A stretch of DNA of 64,000 bases from Agapanthus africanus. Taxonomy: Eukaryota; Streptophyta; Magnoliopsida; Asparagales; Amaryllidaceae. The translations under genes and the position numbers were made by a program. This document shows, in pieces, positions 46,273-59,465 of this stretch (positions are counted from its first letter, which is position 1; each line of letters begins with the position of its first letter). Below the pieces are notes generated by a model. The model did not search any database. It was not told the origin of the DNA and was given only the letters and a program-made list of their open reading frames with translations. The stretch spans positions 38,402,114 through 38,466,113 of the forward strand of contig JASDDO010000024.1 in assembly GCA_030015575.1 (NCBI GenBank). Reading direction: 5' to 3'.

Positions 46273-48068
46273 TTATGGACTTGGTTTGTTTCCCTTTAAC
46301 CGATTTGGATAAGGAGCTTTAGCAATCAGAGCTGGGTCCAACATTAGAGAAGGTCGTGTGGGTGGAACAGATCCCAGAATTGGAGTGGGGATCGTCTTAT
46401 ATTGACTAGAAGAAGGTGGGGGAGGGTTCGAGCCTAGGGAAAAATGGAGAATAGGCTCGGAAGAAGATGGTGGACTAGACGAAGTAGGATCAGAAGTGGA
46501 AGCCGGGGTATCATTGATTGATTCCACATTATCAATCTCTTCACCGATATGGTTGTTTAGCACTCTTCCAGATCTCAACGTGGTAATAGCACTCATATTA
46601 TGATGCGAATAGCCAGGATTCGGTAGGGGTTGAGCTGGAAGCTTCCTTTTCTCTCTAGCACTCATTGCAGTATTTAACTGTGCAATTTGTGCTTCTATCG
46701 CTTTTATACTCTCACCGTGAGAGGCAGAGTCCTTCTTTATAGTATTGACAGAAGACTTTATCTTAGCCGAAACTTGCATGAAATTTTTCAGAAACAAATT
46801 CATGGTTTGTTCGAGTGAAGAGGAATTATCGGTACCGGCCAATTGCAAAGAATTATTATACGGTGCAGAAGTGTTGCCCGGATTTTGAAAAGTTTGTAGT
46901 TGAAAGGGGTGCTGACTCAGTTGTGGTGGTTGCTGTTGTTGTGGAGGGACCTTTCCAAGCAAAATTAGGGTGATTCCTCCAACTCTGATTATAAGTGGAA
47001 GAATAAGGATCGTTTCAAGGTCGTTGCTGAAAAGAAGCATTAGTGTGTTCTTGACCTTGAAACGGAGAATTTAAAAGACATTCTTCCGTCAGATGTGATG
47101 GATCGGAATAGCATCCACACACAGTTTTAGGGAGCATCACCTGGTTTAGGGAGGCTAATAAAAAATTGTTTTCCACAGCTTCAAGTTTCTTTTGCATTGC
47201 TACCATTTCGGCTTTGACTGCTATTTAACATCAAGTTGATGGATATCTCCTCTAGATGATGGACTGACGCTTTCCCATTGTAAAGTGTTTTCAGCAAAAT
47301 TTTCCAAGCTTCACCATCATCTTTAGACATGAAATTGCCTTGACACATGGTTTCAAGCATCTGTTTTGTCATTGGATTAATGCCTTCATATATAATTCGG
47401 CACAGATCCCATCTATGGATTCCATGATGAGGACATTGGACAAGCAGATCCCTGAACCGTTCAAAACATTTCCAAAATGGCTCATTGGGAAGCTGGGAAA
47501 ACTGGTTGATTTCACTCCTAACATGGGCGGTCTTATGATTGGGATAAAATTTCTTAAGGAATGCTATGACGAATTCATCCCAGTTTGAAATAGAGTGTTC
47601 GGGTGTGTTGTAAAGCCACTTTTCGGCTAAATCACACAAAGTAAACGGGAGAAGACGTAAACGCATAGCATCCACAGAAAGTTATGACGTACCTATTATA
47701 GCACATACGTTCTCGAATATGGTGATAAAAACGTATGCGTCTTCAGACTCTAAACCGTGAAATTTCGGCAAAAGATTTATATAGTATGGTTTGATTTTGA
47801 AATTATCCTCATTGGCTGGTGGAATGGAAAGACAAGTAGAAAGAGGACCACGTATGGGATAACATCTCTCTTCGAGAGATATACATGGTAGATTCTGCGC
47901 ATCTGTGGGTGGTGGCAAAGTGGTGTTATTAAAATTTGATGGAGAACCGTCCATCTCGATGGATGTGGTGTGTGGTGAGGAAAAAGAAGTTGAAAAAATA
48001 CCGACTTCGGAGTCGGTAGAAGAAACGCGGACAAGACGGGCACTAGAATCCCGTGTCCAGCCGAGCAT
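46273..48068 (-). pseudogene. Element C gag
   Basis: 48068-47682 and 47675-47181 share a frame and hold the Retrotrans_gag domain (LPFTLCDLAEKWLYNTP, WDEFVIAFLKKFYP, FERFRDLLVQCPHHGI). 47206-47015 carries a zinc-knuckle-like VCGCYSDPSHLTEECL. 47040-46273 is proline/glutamine-rich and contains AITTLRSGRVLNN, a hallmark of Athila. RNA-binding particle protein in a working element; stops and frame changes separate the parts. Confidence 0.88.
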
Positions 48069-49017
48069 GCACTAAGCGGGTTTAGCGCAAGTGGCAGCGT
48101 ATGTGTAAATTAAAAGAAAAGTTTGGTTTGTTTTTTAAAAAGCTGGATTTAGAAAAATCACAAAAAAATGCACAATCAACCCTAGATCTACGGTCACCTA
48201 GGTCAAGTCACTAGACCGCTTCAAGACTTCCAGAAGACAAATCGTATGATAAATCCTCTACTACCACTTTATCCCTCCTGTGGCCAGGTAAGTGCCAGGT
48301 AAGTGGGAGGTATCCGCTACGTAACTAGCGGGCCTAATTAAGCAACCACTTGCTTTAGACACACTTGCCTTAGACACCACAAAAGAAATGCGGATAAGCA
48401 ATAGATTATCCACGATCTTCCTCTATCTTAATTGAGCACGACGGTCCTTAGAGTCTTGTCTAGATATTTTTTATTAATGAAGGGTGATGGAGATGCTAGT
48501 TTTGTAATTTTTGGGGCTTAGGAAGAGTAATGAAATCCACACCTAATCTGAATTTGGTCTTTTCCCCTTAATTTCCATATTGAAATATGCAAAAACAAAA
48601 AATATCAAAACACGCAAAAAGATTTTTTTTAGTGCGGCGAATCTTTGCAAAGAATCCTGCAGAAAAGTTATTATTGGACTAATCAGAGGAGAGAGAAGAA
48701 GATAAGAAATATACCACAGAGAGCTGAAACCCTAACTCGTCCAAACTGCCGCGGTTCCGCCGCGAATACCTGCTTCATGCCGCGGTTCTGCGGTCTCTTG
48801 CACAGTTCTTTGAACAAGTTTTGGTACTGATGCTCCCCTTGCTCCTCTGGTCTCGATGAAATGACCTGAATAATTTTCTCCCTACTACAGTGATTCCAGA
48901 TTTCCTTGCAAAATTCACACACTAATCGTTAAGCACATGATGCGATTTTGATTCAAATTTTTGATGGAATAATAATATTTCAACTCAAATAGAAAGAACG
49001 AACAAATTATGCACGCA
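48069..49017 (-). other. Element C leader
   Basis: 950 bases between primer site and gag without a coherent frame. It contains a pair of GC-rich palindromes (48747-48793: gccgcggttccgccgcg and gccgcggttctgcgg), about 240-290 bases from the primer site. Confidence 0.75.
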
Positions 49018-49035
49018 TCCCCGGCAATGACGCCA
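49018..49035 (-). other. Primer-binding site of C
   Basis: The minus strand reads TGGCGTCATTGCCGGGGA, two bases inside the LTR. It is close to the Athila consensus site attributed to a tRNA-Asp primer. Confidence 0.88.
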
Positions 49036-49037
49036 TT

Positions 49038-50783
49038 TGATTGATCTAATCAAAGATTCTCATCTCTATGATTTTAAAGAAAAAGATTTAGTAAAGAAGT
49101 GATGAAATGTTTTGTAGTTTAGTAACCACAATCAATAACGGTGTTGCGTGTAGCGAGTGTTAGTGAGTACGGGTCGTCCTCTGGGATTCGTGGAACTCGT
49201 CAATTCTTAGTTTAGTTGAGTCAAAAGAAATAGTAAATAAAATTCAAGAAGTAGTTCAAGATTGAGTTGAATTCATATTTTCAAGAAGTTTAAGAAATCG
49301 TTTTCAAGAAAGAGAATTCAAGATAATGTTCAAGATTTAGTTATCAAGAAAATTGAAGAATGCTTGTAGCATTCGAACAGAATTAGTAGCCAATGATAAT
49401 GATTCAAGATGATTCATTTTATCTATTGATAGAATTACTACTAGATCGATGACTATTAATGAGAATTAGGGATCCTTTGAAGAAACTAGGGTTTCTCTTT
49501 CATTGCCCATTGTCCTTTCATTAATTGCCAATCTTACCTACCCTTTAGAAAGAAAGATCATCAATCTAATCCACAAATTGTGATGAAATTCTCAATAGAT
49601 TGATCTCACTCACAATTTGGACTTTAATGATTCTTTTTGCTAAAGTTTATAATCTCCATAAGATTTAAGATGAATATATAATTCTTTCACCATTTGATCT
49701 ACCAAATTCTTTCAAATCCTTAACAAGCGGAGATTACTCACACATTATGAAAATATAAGAATTAACAAATAGAGATTTCATAATGCAAAGAATTAAAGAA
49801 AGCGACATTAAAAGTAATGATCACCTTTATTATTCAACTTCAAATTACAACTTCTTCAATCCGAGATTACAAGAAAATTCGCTCTTGATCACTCCCTTGA
49901 AGAGGTAATTTCTCTGTCGATCTTCGCTTCACTCGATCACTGTGAGTCTTGGATCTATTGAGGATCACGTGCTCTTGATGACGATCGGCTTCGCGTAAAG
50001 GATCTTGAATGATCTCGCTCGATGAATTTCTCATGATTCTTGATTTTTGATCTTGATTTGGTTTTTTTGGATCAAAAGTTTCCCACTAAAAAATCAACAA
50101 CCAATTAATGTAGGCTTAGGTCCCTTTTTATAGCCCTTAATCAAGCTTCCTTCATAAGCTAGGTTGTTATAGAGAGGCTTTTAGAATAAGCTAGATAGTT
50201 ATGAAACTTAATCAACAAGCTAGGTTGTTGTAGAGAAGTTTCCAGAACAAGGTTGTTACAACGAAGCGTCCTAAGCAAGCTAGGAAGTTGCAATGAAGCT
50301 TCTGGATAAATATTTATTGCCGACCCCACAACTCGGCAGCGGATCCGCGGCGACTCAGGATGACTCGGCCACGGTTCCGCGGCCGATTGGTGTCTTCATG
50401 ACTCCAGTTTTCTGTGGTCTGCTGGTATTGATCTCTAGGTATATATTTGATATCTAGAATCTCTTTATCTCTTCTGAATTTCTGCCAGAATTTAACTCTT
50501 TGATTTCCTGTATTTTTATCGGCGAATTTGCTATTCCGATATCTGACCTGAGCTGATTTTTGCATAAGATCTCAATGAAGGATGTTAGAGATATACAATA
50601 TTATGCGTGCAATAATAAACATACAATTTCCTTCAAAAGTGTTGATTATAATGTATAACACATGGTACTTGATATTTTCCAGACAAACTTGTAATATGTG
50701 TTATATTTATAACAAACACCCTTTGATGATTAGAAAAGTGAGGAAATTGTTATGTTAAAGATTGCAATATTTTCGACTGAACA
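49038..50783 (-). repeat. Element C 5' LTR with TATA box
   Basis: Partner of 39339-41136, about 50 bp shorter. The minus strand has gggctataaaaaggga at 50121-50136, the likely promoter. The GC-rich palindrome pair (50331-50387) lies about 200 bases upstream of it. Confidence 0.92.
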
Positions 50784-51276
50784 GTGCCTGGGAACAGAAG
50801 AAGTAAGGAGAGTCGTCCAAGAAACCCACGACGGACTCTGCGGTTCTCATCAAGCCGGGCCAAAAATGAAGCTGAAGATTAAGAGAATGAGTTACCATTG
50901 GCCCACAATGATTCAGGACTGCCTCAAATATATGAAGCAGTGTCACTCGTGCCAGATTCACGGGGACTTCATCCACCAGCATCCAAATCCGCTACACCCA
51001 ACACTGGCTAGTTGGCCGTTCGAAATGTGGGGAACCGATATAATTGGGCTCATCGAACTAGCATCATCTAAAGGACATCGGTTCATATTGGCAACAACCA
51101 ATTCCTTCTCTAAGTGGGCAGAGGCAGTACCGCTAAAGGAAGTGAAGACGGAGAACATCCTCCATTTCTTCATGACACATGTCTACCGGTTCGGCACTCC
51201 GCGACGGATTATCTCGGATAATGGACCGGCCTACAGAAGCCATAAGATCATCCGCTTCGCACAGCAGCATAATATA
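50784..51276 (+). pseudogene. Element A integrase, truncated
   Basis: Resumes A after C: CLGTEEVRRVVQETHDGLCG, zinc-binding THDGLCGSH and QCHSC, WGTDIIGLI (first Asp) and IISDNGPAYRS (second Asp). It stops after FAQQHNI at 51276; the catalytic Glu and C-terminus present in B are gone. No stop codon in this part, the longest clean stretch of A's pol. Confidence 0.9.
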
Positions 51277-51344
51277 ACAAAGCTAAGAAAAATATCCATT
51301 AATCAAACATTAAAGCTAATGTTTAATCAAGTGAAATAAATCTG

Positions 51345-52649
51345 GCAACTTCAAAAGTAATCTCGTAACGAATCACAAGATTACCCCTCGTCTGTATATA
51401 TATGCCCGCATCCGTATTCCGACTGAATACGAATGCAACGAGACTAAAATATTCCAATACAATATAATACTAGGATCCGGCTTAAACTAAAGCCCACTAG
51501 TATTATCCGTCCGATTATGATCCGTGCACAAGTGCACGTATACGATTGAACCCTGCCGTAAAACCATACGGCCTCTACAACGTTTCGCCCGAACTTGGGA
51601 AACTTTCTGTAGGGGACTCTAAAGACTCGTCAATACACTGGCAGTGGGTTTAACCACAAGCACGTCAGTGGTACTAGCTGTACGTAACGGCTGCCTAGGT
51701 ATTGAGCATAAGAGAGGCTGATGAGCGAACTCATCCTGAAACTATACTGAGCCTGTCAGTGACAATATCTGTACAGTCTGGTCCGTTCGTCTATGAGTAT
51801 CGCATATCGGGCCTAGGGGGCTGGTAAACGTCAGACCCCCAATAGCGGTATAAGTCGTGTCGGAGTATAGCCCAGAACAACCTGAGATACTACTGGAATA
51901 CCTACCAGTAAATCTCGCTTACCCTGGCCAGGGATTTCGTGTAATGGCTCTCCTAAACACAACGCGATCTCACCCCTAATACCGAGAGAGACGAAACCCC
52001 TGACGATCCGCTCACTGCCTCCATGTGGCTCGGGACTGTACCCAACTAAAACCTGTTTGCACGACTCCTTTGAGCCATGGTAGGGTAGTAATCAAAGTAC
52101 AGTGGGAACTCACATGAGACAAATGACGATCTCAGGTCGATAGACTAACCTGTACACATGTCACCAGGGAACTGCAATCTGACGACAGGTATAATAGCAA
52201 CTAGCATGTTCCCGGCGAGTCCGTCCGGTGTACTCATAACCCAATGAGCACCTGTATACATCTTAGGTGAACGAACTGACACCAATGGCTTGTGAGACCG
52301 GCCACCGCCCCTCGTCGGGGTCTCGACTGTATACACTAGTCTACTCTGGAGTATCGATGCCCTATCTCGAAACTCCCTCGACTAGGGACCATTTAAGGAT
52401 GTGCTTAGAGACCCCAGTTCCCACATATATGATCGCCATCATACTGCTGGCAGTCAAGCATGAATCCTATGGGCTCTATCAACGTGTAATAGTTATCTGT
52501 AATGTCACTTAAAATATATACACGATAATAAAGACAAACAAGATAGCATACTATCATCTCGAGTAAGACTGTCCTACCGGTATAGGTCCTCCCTCAATCA
52601 TTGCAATCACGTACCTGCGATCCAATAATTTACTTTGAGGGCACTGTAT
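51345..52649 (-). repeat. Element D left LTR (3' LTR, probably incomplete)
   Basis: Matches 58150-59465 closely; ends ccaaca followed by atcttccacttt, a polypurine tract like E's. Compared with E's LTR the first about 650 bp are absent. 51277-51344 holds an AT-rich hairpin (aatcaaacatta with taatgtttaatc) of unknown origin. Confidence 0.8.
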
Positions 52650-55600
52650 CCAACAATCTTCCACTTTCACTTAAGGCTAATTATTGCGATGTCGCATACT
52701 CACGGCCCGTGTGATACCGAACATCCAACTCCTCTACTAATCAGTTTCACAAAGCTCGTTTGTAAAACTATTGTGTTCGAGAAATAACCTCAGTGAGTAG
52801 ATCCGCCCTAATGTTTCTTACTATGTCTCTCTTAATCTCAAGTTCGCGGAGAAAGCCATCTCCCGAATTGAGCAATACCTGTCTTAGAATCTATCTGGAT
52901 ATCTGATGGGACCTAGTTCACAAATGAACTCCAAATCCAGCAAACTTCTTAGACTGTATCTTCAACTGAATTTAATCAGTATCCCGCGTCATACCTCCCT
53001 CAGTATCCGCTTGGACCATCTGTCCAAACTACTACCCCTCGTCAGAGGGAAAACTATAACTCTGATAGTCACTCTGTCATCCAAGAAACCTTGGAATAAT
53101 AACCGTCTCCCGATGGAGGCTGTCGTTATCAAATCCCTAGAACATTCTCTTATGTTCTAAAACTGCTTCCAAACGTTTCTCCAGGATTGGATTAATATCA
53201 ACTTATTGTATCTAGTGCAAAAACAACATCTGGTGTGGTACTTGACATCTCATGATTGACTCAATCGCCTAAGAAAGTGATATGCTAATCATGCACATCT
53301 CTCTCCCTTTTAGTCTGTAATACACTTTTAGAGAGGGTGACTCCATCACCTGCAGGTACACCACCATGCTAGGAGTCGTCTATTCTAAAATACCTTTAGA
53401 ATACTGTCAAAGTACCCAGATTGGGAAACTACCCAAATCTAGATCTAAAACCATAGATCTAGTAACCAGAATGTTTGATATAATATCCAAGCCCTATGTG
53501 GAGAAACCACTGTATGACAACCACAGTATAACCGATCGTAGTATAGTAATTTCACTTCCTACAACGTGCATGACATCCAAATACAAGGATATCACACCCT
53601 ACTACCTTCTTAACAGATCCATCTCCTATTCTGATGAAGTCAAACCTATGACTGTCACATAAAAAATAGACGATCTATCTCCGCTATATCTGCTTTAGTC
53701 TATAAATAGACACAAGCTTCTTGTCCACTATACTTCCGCTGCTCCCACTGACTACAACAACACTCTGGCAGAGTCATATAGACGTACACTTCTAAAGATA
53801 GTTTAGAACGATGCTATACTCATCCTCCTGCCGGGTCTCATAGCCTGGAACAACAGTAGTGTCAAGTCTAGGTAAACAAGAACCTCCCTGTCACCCTCCT
53901 TGAGGATACCGGAGTACCTCTCGGGTTCTTGAGGTTACCCACCATATCTGCGGAGTGGCTAATGGAATGTCAAAGCTGATTGAATCTTTAGGTCCTATTA
54001 AATTTTCAGTAATCGTTTGCGGTTCTAAAATTACTTCCAGTTCTACCATACTCCCACTGCTATTTTCTGAAAAAATCAATTTTAATAAAACTGTGGCGAG
54101 TCAAGAACAATATCACTATTGATCTTCTAGATGGTAGAAAGTTAACACTCGTTATAGCCCGGGATAACCCATAAACAGCCATTACAGAAACGTGCCTTGA
54201 GTTATCCAGACTCTGGTTTTAAGCATAAACCGGACAACTCCCCGTACCTTAACATCGTTAAGATATGAACCATTCTATATACAATATAGAAACAGAGACA
54301 CTGATTTAATTAGAACCAGATTCAAATCATGCAGCTGTCTCCAGTGCATGTCAACTAAATGGAGAGATGCCGATCAGCATTACTCAACTTAGGAGTGCAT
54401 CCAAACATGAGTAACCTGAAAGAGAAACAAGTTTCTCAAAACCATTACTATCAACTAAATACCAAACACAAGTATCTACATCTTCGATCACCTTGAAAAA
54501 TCCTGATACTTGCAACACATGGTTCTCTACTTTATTCTTGTACCTATAACTTCTCAAAATTTAAACATTGTATTTCTACGAAACACTTGTCTAAAAACTA
54601 GAGAAGTCATAAGTAAACAGAATATAGTACGAGGACCAACCACTCTGTCCTAATGGACACTGGACAATATACAATACTTTGTATAAGTCCCCTGAGTTGA
54701 ATAACTCAAACCATGTGCGTCGTAGTTTGAAAACTGTCCTATGGTTAAGAAGAATTACACCGCTGTTTAATGCTCCTTACCTAACCATTAACTGATATAG
54801 GTAAATATCATGGACATATTTTAAAAAAGTTATATCTCACTTTATAAAATAAACGTATAGATATATCAGTTTGAAAGTGTTGCATATCAACGGATATTCA
54901 AAACCAAATATTTGTCGTCCAGCAAACCAGGTGATTTCCTCAAATATCACCAATTATAATGAATTCCGATATAATGAGAATGATGGCCTAATTCCCAATA
55001 ACTTACTCCCACTCATCATCTGTAAAACCGTACAGATGTGAGAATCAAACCTGGTAAATACATACCCTGAAGCAAGGGTCTAATTGGGAAATCAGTTTTC
55101 AATTAACAATACACAGTGAACCTGAAACATGAATATGTTTCGAAGGGGTATCCGGGTATTCCTAGTAATGCATCTTCCATTATCCAGATTCATGACTGTA
55201 ACCGTATATCTCTTTGCTATCTCTCAAAATCCCTTTATTTGTCTTTACTCATTACCTTCTGTACACCCCCTTAGGCTAAATGGTTTTCTTCCTTCCCTAC
55301 CATTCGGCACCAGCCTATGGTTTGGAAGAAGACTATCCAATAAACGTAATAGGTGTACTCTCCTAATCCTAGGAGTACTCGCAACCTGAGAGAAGGTAAA
55401 AATAAAAGACAACTGAATAAACCTTATTCCTATATCTCCTGAACCAGAATCCATCCTCGAACTGAAACAAGTTCCTTCGAGTTCGTATATAACCATACGA
55501 TGGATTTATCCAATGGAAGTGGATGTTCGTAGTGATACGGGGTGTTCTGGAGAAATACAAAGGTAAAGTAGGAGTGACGATGAAATACGTGGTTTGGTCG

Positions 55601-56340
55601 TGAATGATTACAGTTGCAATTTACTTTGCCCTCTTTCTGATCCCTTTATTTGTCTTTACTTATTACCTTCTGTACAACACACTTAGGCTAATTGGTTTTC
55701 TTCATTTCCTATCTTTCGGCACATGCCTATGGTTTAGAAGTAGACTATCCAATAAGCGCAATAGGTGTACCCTCTCCTAATCCTAGGAGCTCTCACAACC
55801 TGAGAGAAGGTAAAAGGAAAAGACAACTGAATAGTCCTATTCAATCTCTCCATAACTAGAATCCATCCTCGAATCTGGAACAAGTTCCTTCGATTTCATA
55901 TATAACCATACGATAGATTTATCAAATGGAAGTGGATGTTCGTAATAATACGGGGTGTTCTGGAGAAACTCAAAGGGTAAAAGAAGGAGTGGCAATGATA
56001 TATGCAACTCAGACAATCCAAAAGCCAGTGTTTTAAGAAAGTTCGGTTAACTTGGTTACTGAGTCATAGTCTAGGGTCGGGCCATGGTCGCAGCCAAAGA
56101 GAGAGAGAGAAAAGAAACACTCTGCGTGCACTCAAATCTAGATCAGAATGGTTAATCACTTTATCTAATCAGGATGTCTCCCACTGTATCCTCAAATTCT
56201 CCTCCAAACCTGAAAGAAGAATTAGTCGGGATCAGCCGAGAAGTAAAACCAACTCATCAGTAGGAATCGGGATCCAACTATCATCGCATGATAACTTGAT
56301 GGAATCCCCTCAAGTCACCATACTCCAGAGGATATGCGCA
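52650..56340 (-). pseudogene. Element D coding relic
   Basis: No long frame remains. Recognisable words: an E-like RNase H and RT region at 52800-53700, and a linker at 53891-54079 reading MVELEVILEPQTITENLIGP, similar to E's ELEEIPEPQTTTESLVEP. 55150-56000 contains two copies of a segment of about 480 bp (tatttgtctttac, aggtgtac, gatttatc and tggaagtggatgttcg at about 55230 and 55650). Dead. Confidence 0.6.
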
Positions 56341-58149
56341 AGCCTGACAATTTTCTTGTATGTTTGAAACTCCCGATATAATTTTACCCCAAACGGTTTA
56401 TGACCTTAACAAAGGCCAACAAATCATAAACCATAAGCCAAGTTCAACCCGTCATTATCCTGGATTACTCTAGACCCACCCGTACAAACCCTTCACAAAG
56501 GACAACAAGGTTATACGACCGTCCTAGATAATCGCAACTCAATGCAACAGACAAGCAATATCTAGCTACCGCACACTATGCCTTGACAAAGGCCAACAAA
56601 CGCAGCACGAATACTAGGTACCACCTGAAAGAAATGACGGAGGGCTACGACTGGTTTTTGGCAAAAAACCTTTAACGTAATGAACTTGATATCGTTGAAG
56701 GAATCCAAGTGGTTTTACAAATATATAGTGGCAAAAACTTTTGCTAAAGAGGTCACTCCCGGTGAAGGGATCTCGGCTCTTTCCTCGTAGAATGAGGTGC
56801 AGGATATTTCAAACTGAATACCACGATGCAAAGCAAAAAGTAATCGACTATAGTGAAGTTATTACCCTGACACAAACCTCCGTCCAAGGGGTCACTCCCG
56901 ATGAAGGGATCTCGGCCCTTGCCTCGTCGAATGAGGTGCTGGATATTCATAACCGAATACCTCTGTGCAAAACAAAAGAGAACATCCTTGTAATAACAGC
57001 TTTTTGAAAATTGTTCCAACAACATCAAATAGGTTTGTTTTCCTTGCATTGATCTGAATCAACACTGTCCCATCAATTAATCACACCAGAAAAGAACGAA
57101 AATATGATGTACGTATATGCCATCCGCATTCGCCACTGGGTCCTGTCATCACCCTTTAGGTTACTTAACTAACGACAGAGCGGTGACTGGACTAGCGCGG
57201 GTGTAAAACATATACAACATCTACTAGTATATATATCAATATATAATAATTGCTCCAGGCGTGATAAATGCAATATTACAGAAAAGTAATAAGCATCACA
57301 GAACAATACAGATAATCTGGGAGCCCCGGGTTTCCTTTGAGCCGCAACTGAAACTCGACGTTCCCCTGGTCGTGTGGATAGGCTGTGGAATGAAAACCTA
57401 GACCCCTATGAGTGCGGAAAGTTACCCGCCAAAACCTGAAACGGGGCAGCCCCCTTCAGCAAAGCGAATGGACCACCCAGCATTTCACGGAATCCGGTAA
57501 CTTGAGCACCCCTCATTGGGTCAACCTATACCCCTTACGAGCACGGCGAATAGCCTGCTAATTCTAGAGTGAAGTCCCCTACGTCTCAAAGCCATGAGAT
57601 GCGGGCCCGTTTCCCTCTAGAACCCGGCTATCCGTGCACCCCACCGTGAGGTAATCCTAGTACAGAAAAGATAAATATGTACAACGGGTACATCGACCTC
57701 AACCCGGTCGTGCCCCAAAAGAATAATATACAAACAGGCAGTGACGACAGTACACATGTCGGACACTCGTCCCGCGATTCAAATGTACAAATAAATCCAA
57801 ACTGCACTACCATTGCACGCAAGTTATCCACCACGACAATCCGCAATATCACAGCACAACACAGAACATCAACGTGAATGTCACGTTCGCAAACCCTTCT
57901 AAAAGAGCTGTTGCAATTAGACAAGATTTACCGCTCGAATGACATTCACGGTCGCAGATAGAAATGTAATGTACTGCAAAGTTTAAACAATGTTAGAAAA
58001 TATCGAATTCGAAATAACCCCCGAATAGCCCCAAACAACTAGATAAGACCATATCCAAACTGGGCTAAAAAAAAATACCACTCTTTTAGAAGGGTTCAGT
58101 GGTATTTTTAGCTGGACTAAATGGGTGTACCATATCCAAATTCATGGCT
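56341..58149 (-). other. Element D leader
   Basis: Matches E's leader: a stem-loop (56395-56432), the near-identical block at 57117-57212 and the block at 57390-57520. An imperfect 120-bp unit occurs twice at 139-bp spacing (56751 and 56890, ggtcactccc.gtgaaggga). A strong inverted repeat is at 58071-58109. No initiator tRNA primer site is found next to the right LTR. Confidence 0.65.
58071..58109. repeat. 12-bp perfect inverted repeat
   Basis: aaaaataccact (58071-58082) and agtggtattttt (58098-58109) with a 15-base loop. Pairing can extend through ggct/agcc with a small bulge. It lies just left of D's right LTR. Confidence 0.75.
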
Positions 58150-59465
58150 CATATTTTCTTCAAAAGTAATCTCGTAACGAAACACAAGATTACCCCTCGT
58201 CTGTATATACATACCCACATCCGTATTCCGACTGAATACGAATGCAACAAGACTAAAATATTCCAACACAATATAATACCAGGAGCCGGCTTAAACCAAA
58301 GCCCATTAGTATTATCCGTCCGATCATGATCCGTGCACAAGTGCACGTATACGATCGAACCCTGCCATAAAACCATACGGCCTCTACAACGTTTCGCCCA
58401 AACTTGGGAAACTTTCTGTGGGGGACTCTAAAGACTCGTCAATACACTGACGGTGGGTTTAACCACAAGCACGTCAGTGGTAATAGCTGTACGTAACGGC
58501 TGCCTAGGTATTGAGCATAAGGGAGGCCGATGAGCGAACTCATCCTGAAACCCTACTGAGCCTGTCAGTGACAATATCCATACAGCCTGATCCGTTCGTC
58601 TATGAGTATCGCATATCGGGCCTACGGGGCTGGTAAATGTCAGACCCCCAATAACGGTATAAGTCGTGTCGGAGTGTAGCCCAGAACAACCTGAGATACT
58701 ACTGGAATACCCACCAGTAAATCTCGCTTACCCTGGCCAGGGATTTCGTGTAATGGCTCTCCTAAACACAGCGCGATCTTACCCCCAATACCGGGAGAGA
58801 CGAAACCCCTGACGATCCGCTCACTGCCTCCATGTGGCTCGGGACTGTACCCAACTAAAACCTGTTTGCACGACTCCTTTGAGCCGTGATAGGGTAGTAA
58901 TCAAAGTACAGTGGGAACTCACACGAGACAAATGACGATCTCAGGTCGATAGACTAACCTGTACACATGTCACCAGGGAACTGCTATCTGACGACGGATA
59001 TAATACCAACTAGCATGTTCCCGGCGAGTCCGTCCGGTGTACTTATAACCCAATGAGCACCTGTATACATCTTAGGTGAACCAACTGACACCAATGGCTT
59101 ATGAGACCGGCCACCGCCCCTCGTCGGGGTCTCGACTATATACACTAGTCTACTCTGGAGTATCGATGCCCTGTCTCAAAACTCGCTCGACTAAGGACCA
59201 TTTAAGGATGTGCTTATAGACCCCAGCTCCCACGTATATGATCGCCATCATACTGCTGGCAGTCAAGCATGAATCCTATGGGCTCTATCAACGTGTAATA
59301 GTGATCTGTAATATCACCTAAAACATATACACGATGATACAGACAAATCAGATAGCATACTATCATCTCGAGTAAGACTGTCCTACCGGTATAGGTCCTC
59401 CCTCAATCATTGCAATCACGTACCTGCGATCCAATAATTGACTTTGAGGGCACTATATCCAACAT
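58150..59465 (-). repeat. Element D right LTR (5' LTR)
   Basis: Ends tatccaaca at 59465. The next bases, ttttccaccg, belong to a Tat-family element and do not match D's left flank. Confidence 0.8.

Larger units (their letters stand above)
39339..50783 (-). mobile_element. Element C: Athila-type Ty3/gypsy
   Basis: 11.4 kb, TSD gtgcc on both sides (39334-39338, 50784-50788). LTRs 39339-41136 and 49038-50783. The primer site TGGCGTCATTGCCGGGGA and the gag/protease wording (MEMFKHVNINIPLLDII, ALLDLGASVDLLP, TTLRSGRVL) identify the Athila lineage. It inserted into A between RNase H and integrase. All genes carry stops or frame changes; no env-like frame is seen. Confidence 0.93.
791..51276 (+). 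mobile_element. Element A: Tat-type (Ogre/Retand-like) Ty3/gypsy, split by B and C
   Basis: The plus-strand element reads 5' LTR (791-3182), primer site, gag, protease, reverse transcriptase (to 10353), RNase H plus second RNase H (38041-39338) and integrase (50784-51276). The two gaps are filled by B and C, each flanked by duplicated A sequence: ccgca at 10349-10353 with ccgac at 38041-38045, and gtgcc at 39334-39338 with gtgcc at 50784-50788. The protein reading resumes across both gaps. The dual RNase H marks the Tat lineage. The integrase C-terminus, 3' UTR and 3' LTR are missing after 51276. Many nonsense codons make it dead. Confidence 0.9.
51277..59465 (-). mobile_element. Element D: decayed Angela-like Ty1/copia
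   Basis: Two LTR copies (about 51345-52649 and 58150-59465) in the same orientation enclose a 5.5-kb inner part that matches E piecewise (for example 52900-52920 with E's 27050-27075, and 53890-54080 with E's linker after integrase). The outer left end is not a clean LTR terminus. Flanks do not match: A integrase on the left, a Tat-family piece on the right. Far older than E. Confidence 0.75.
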
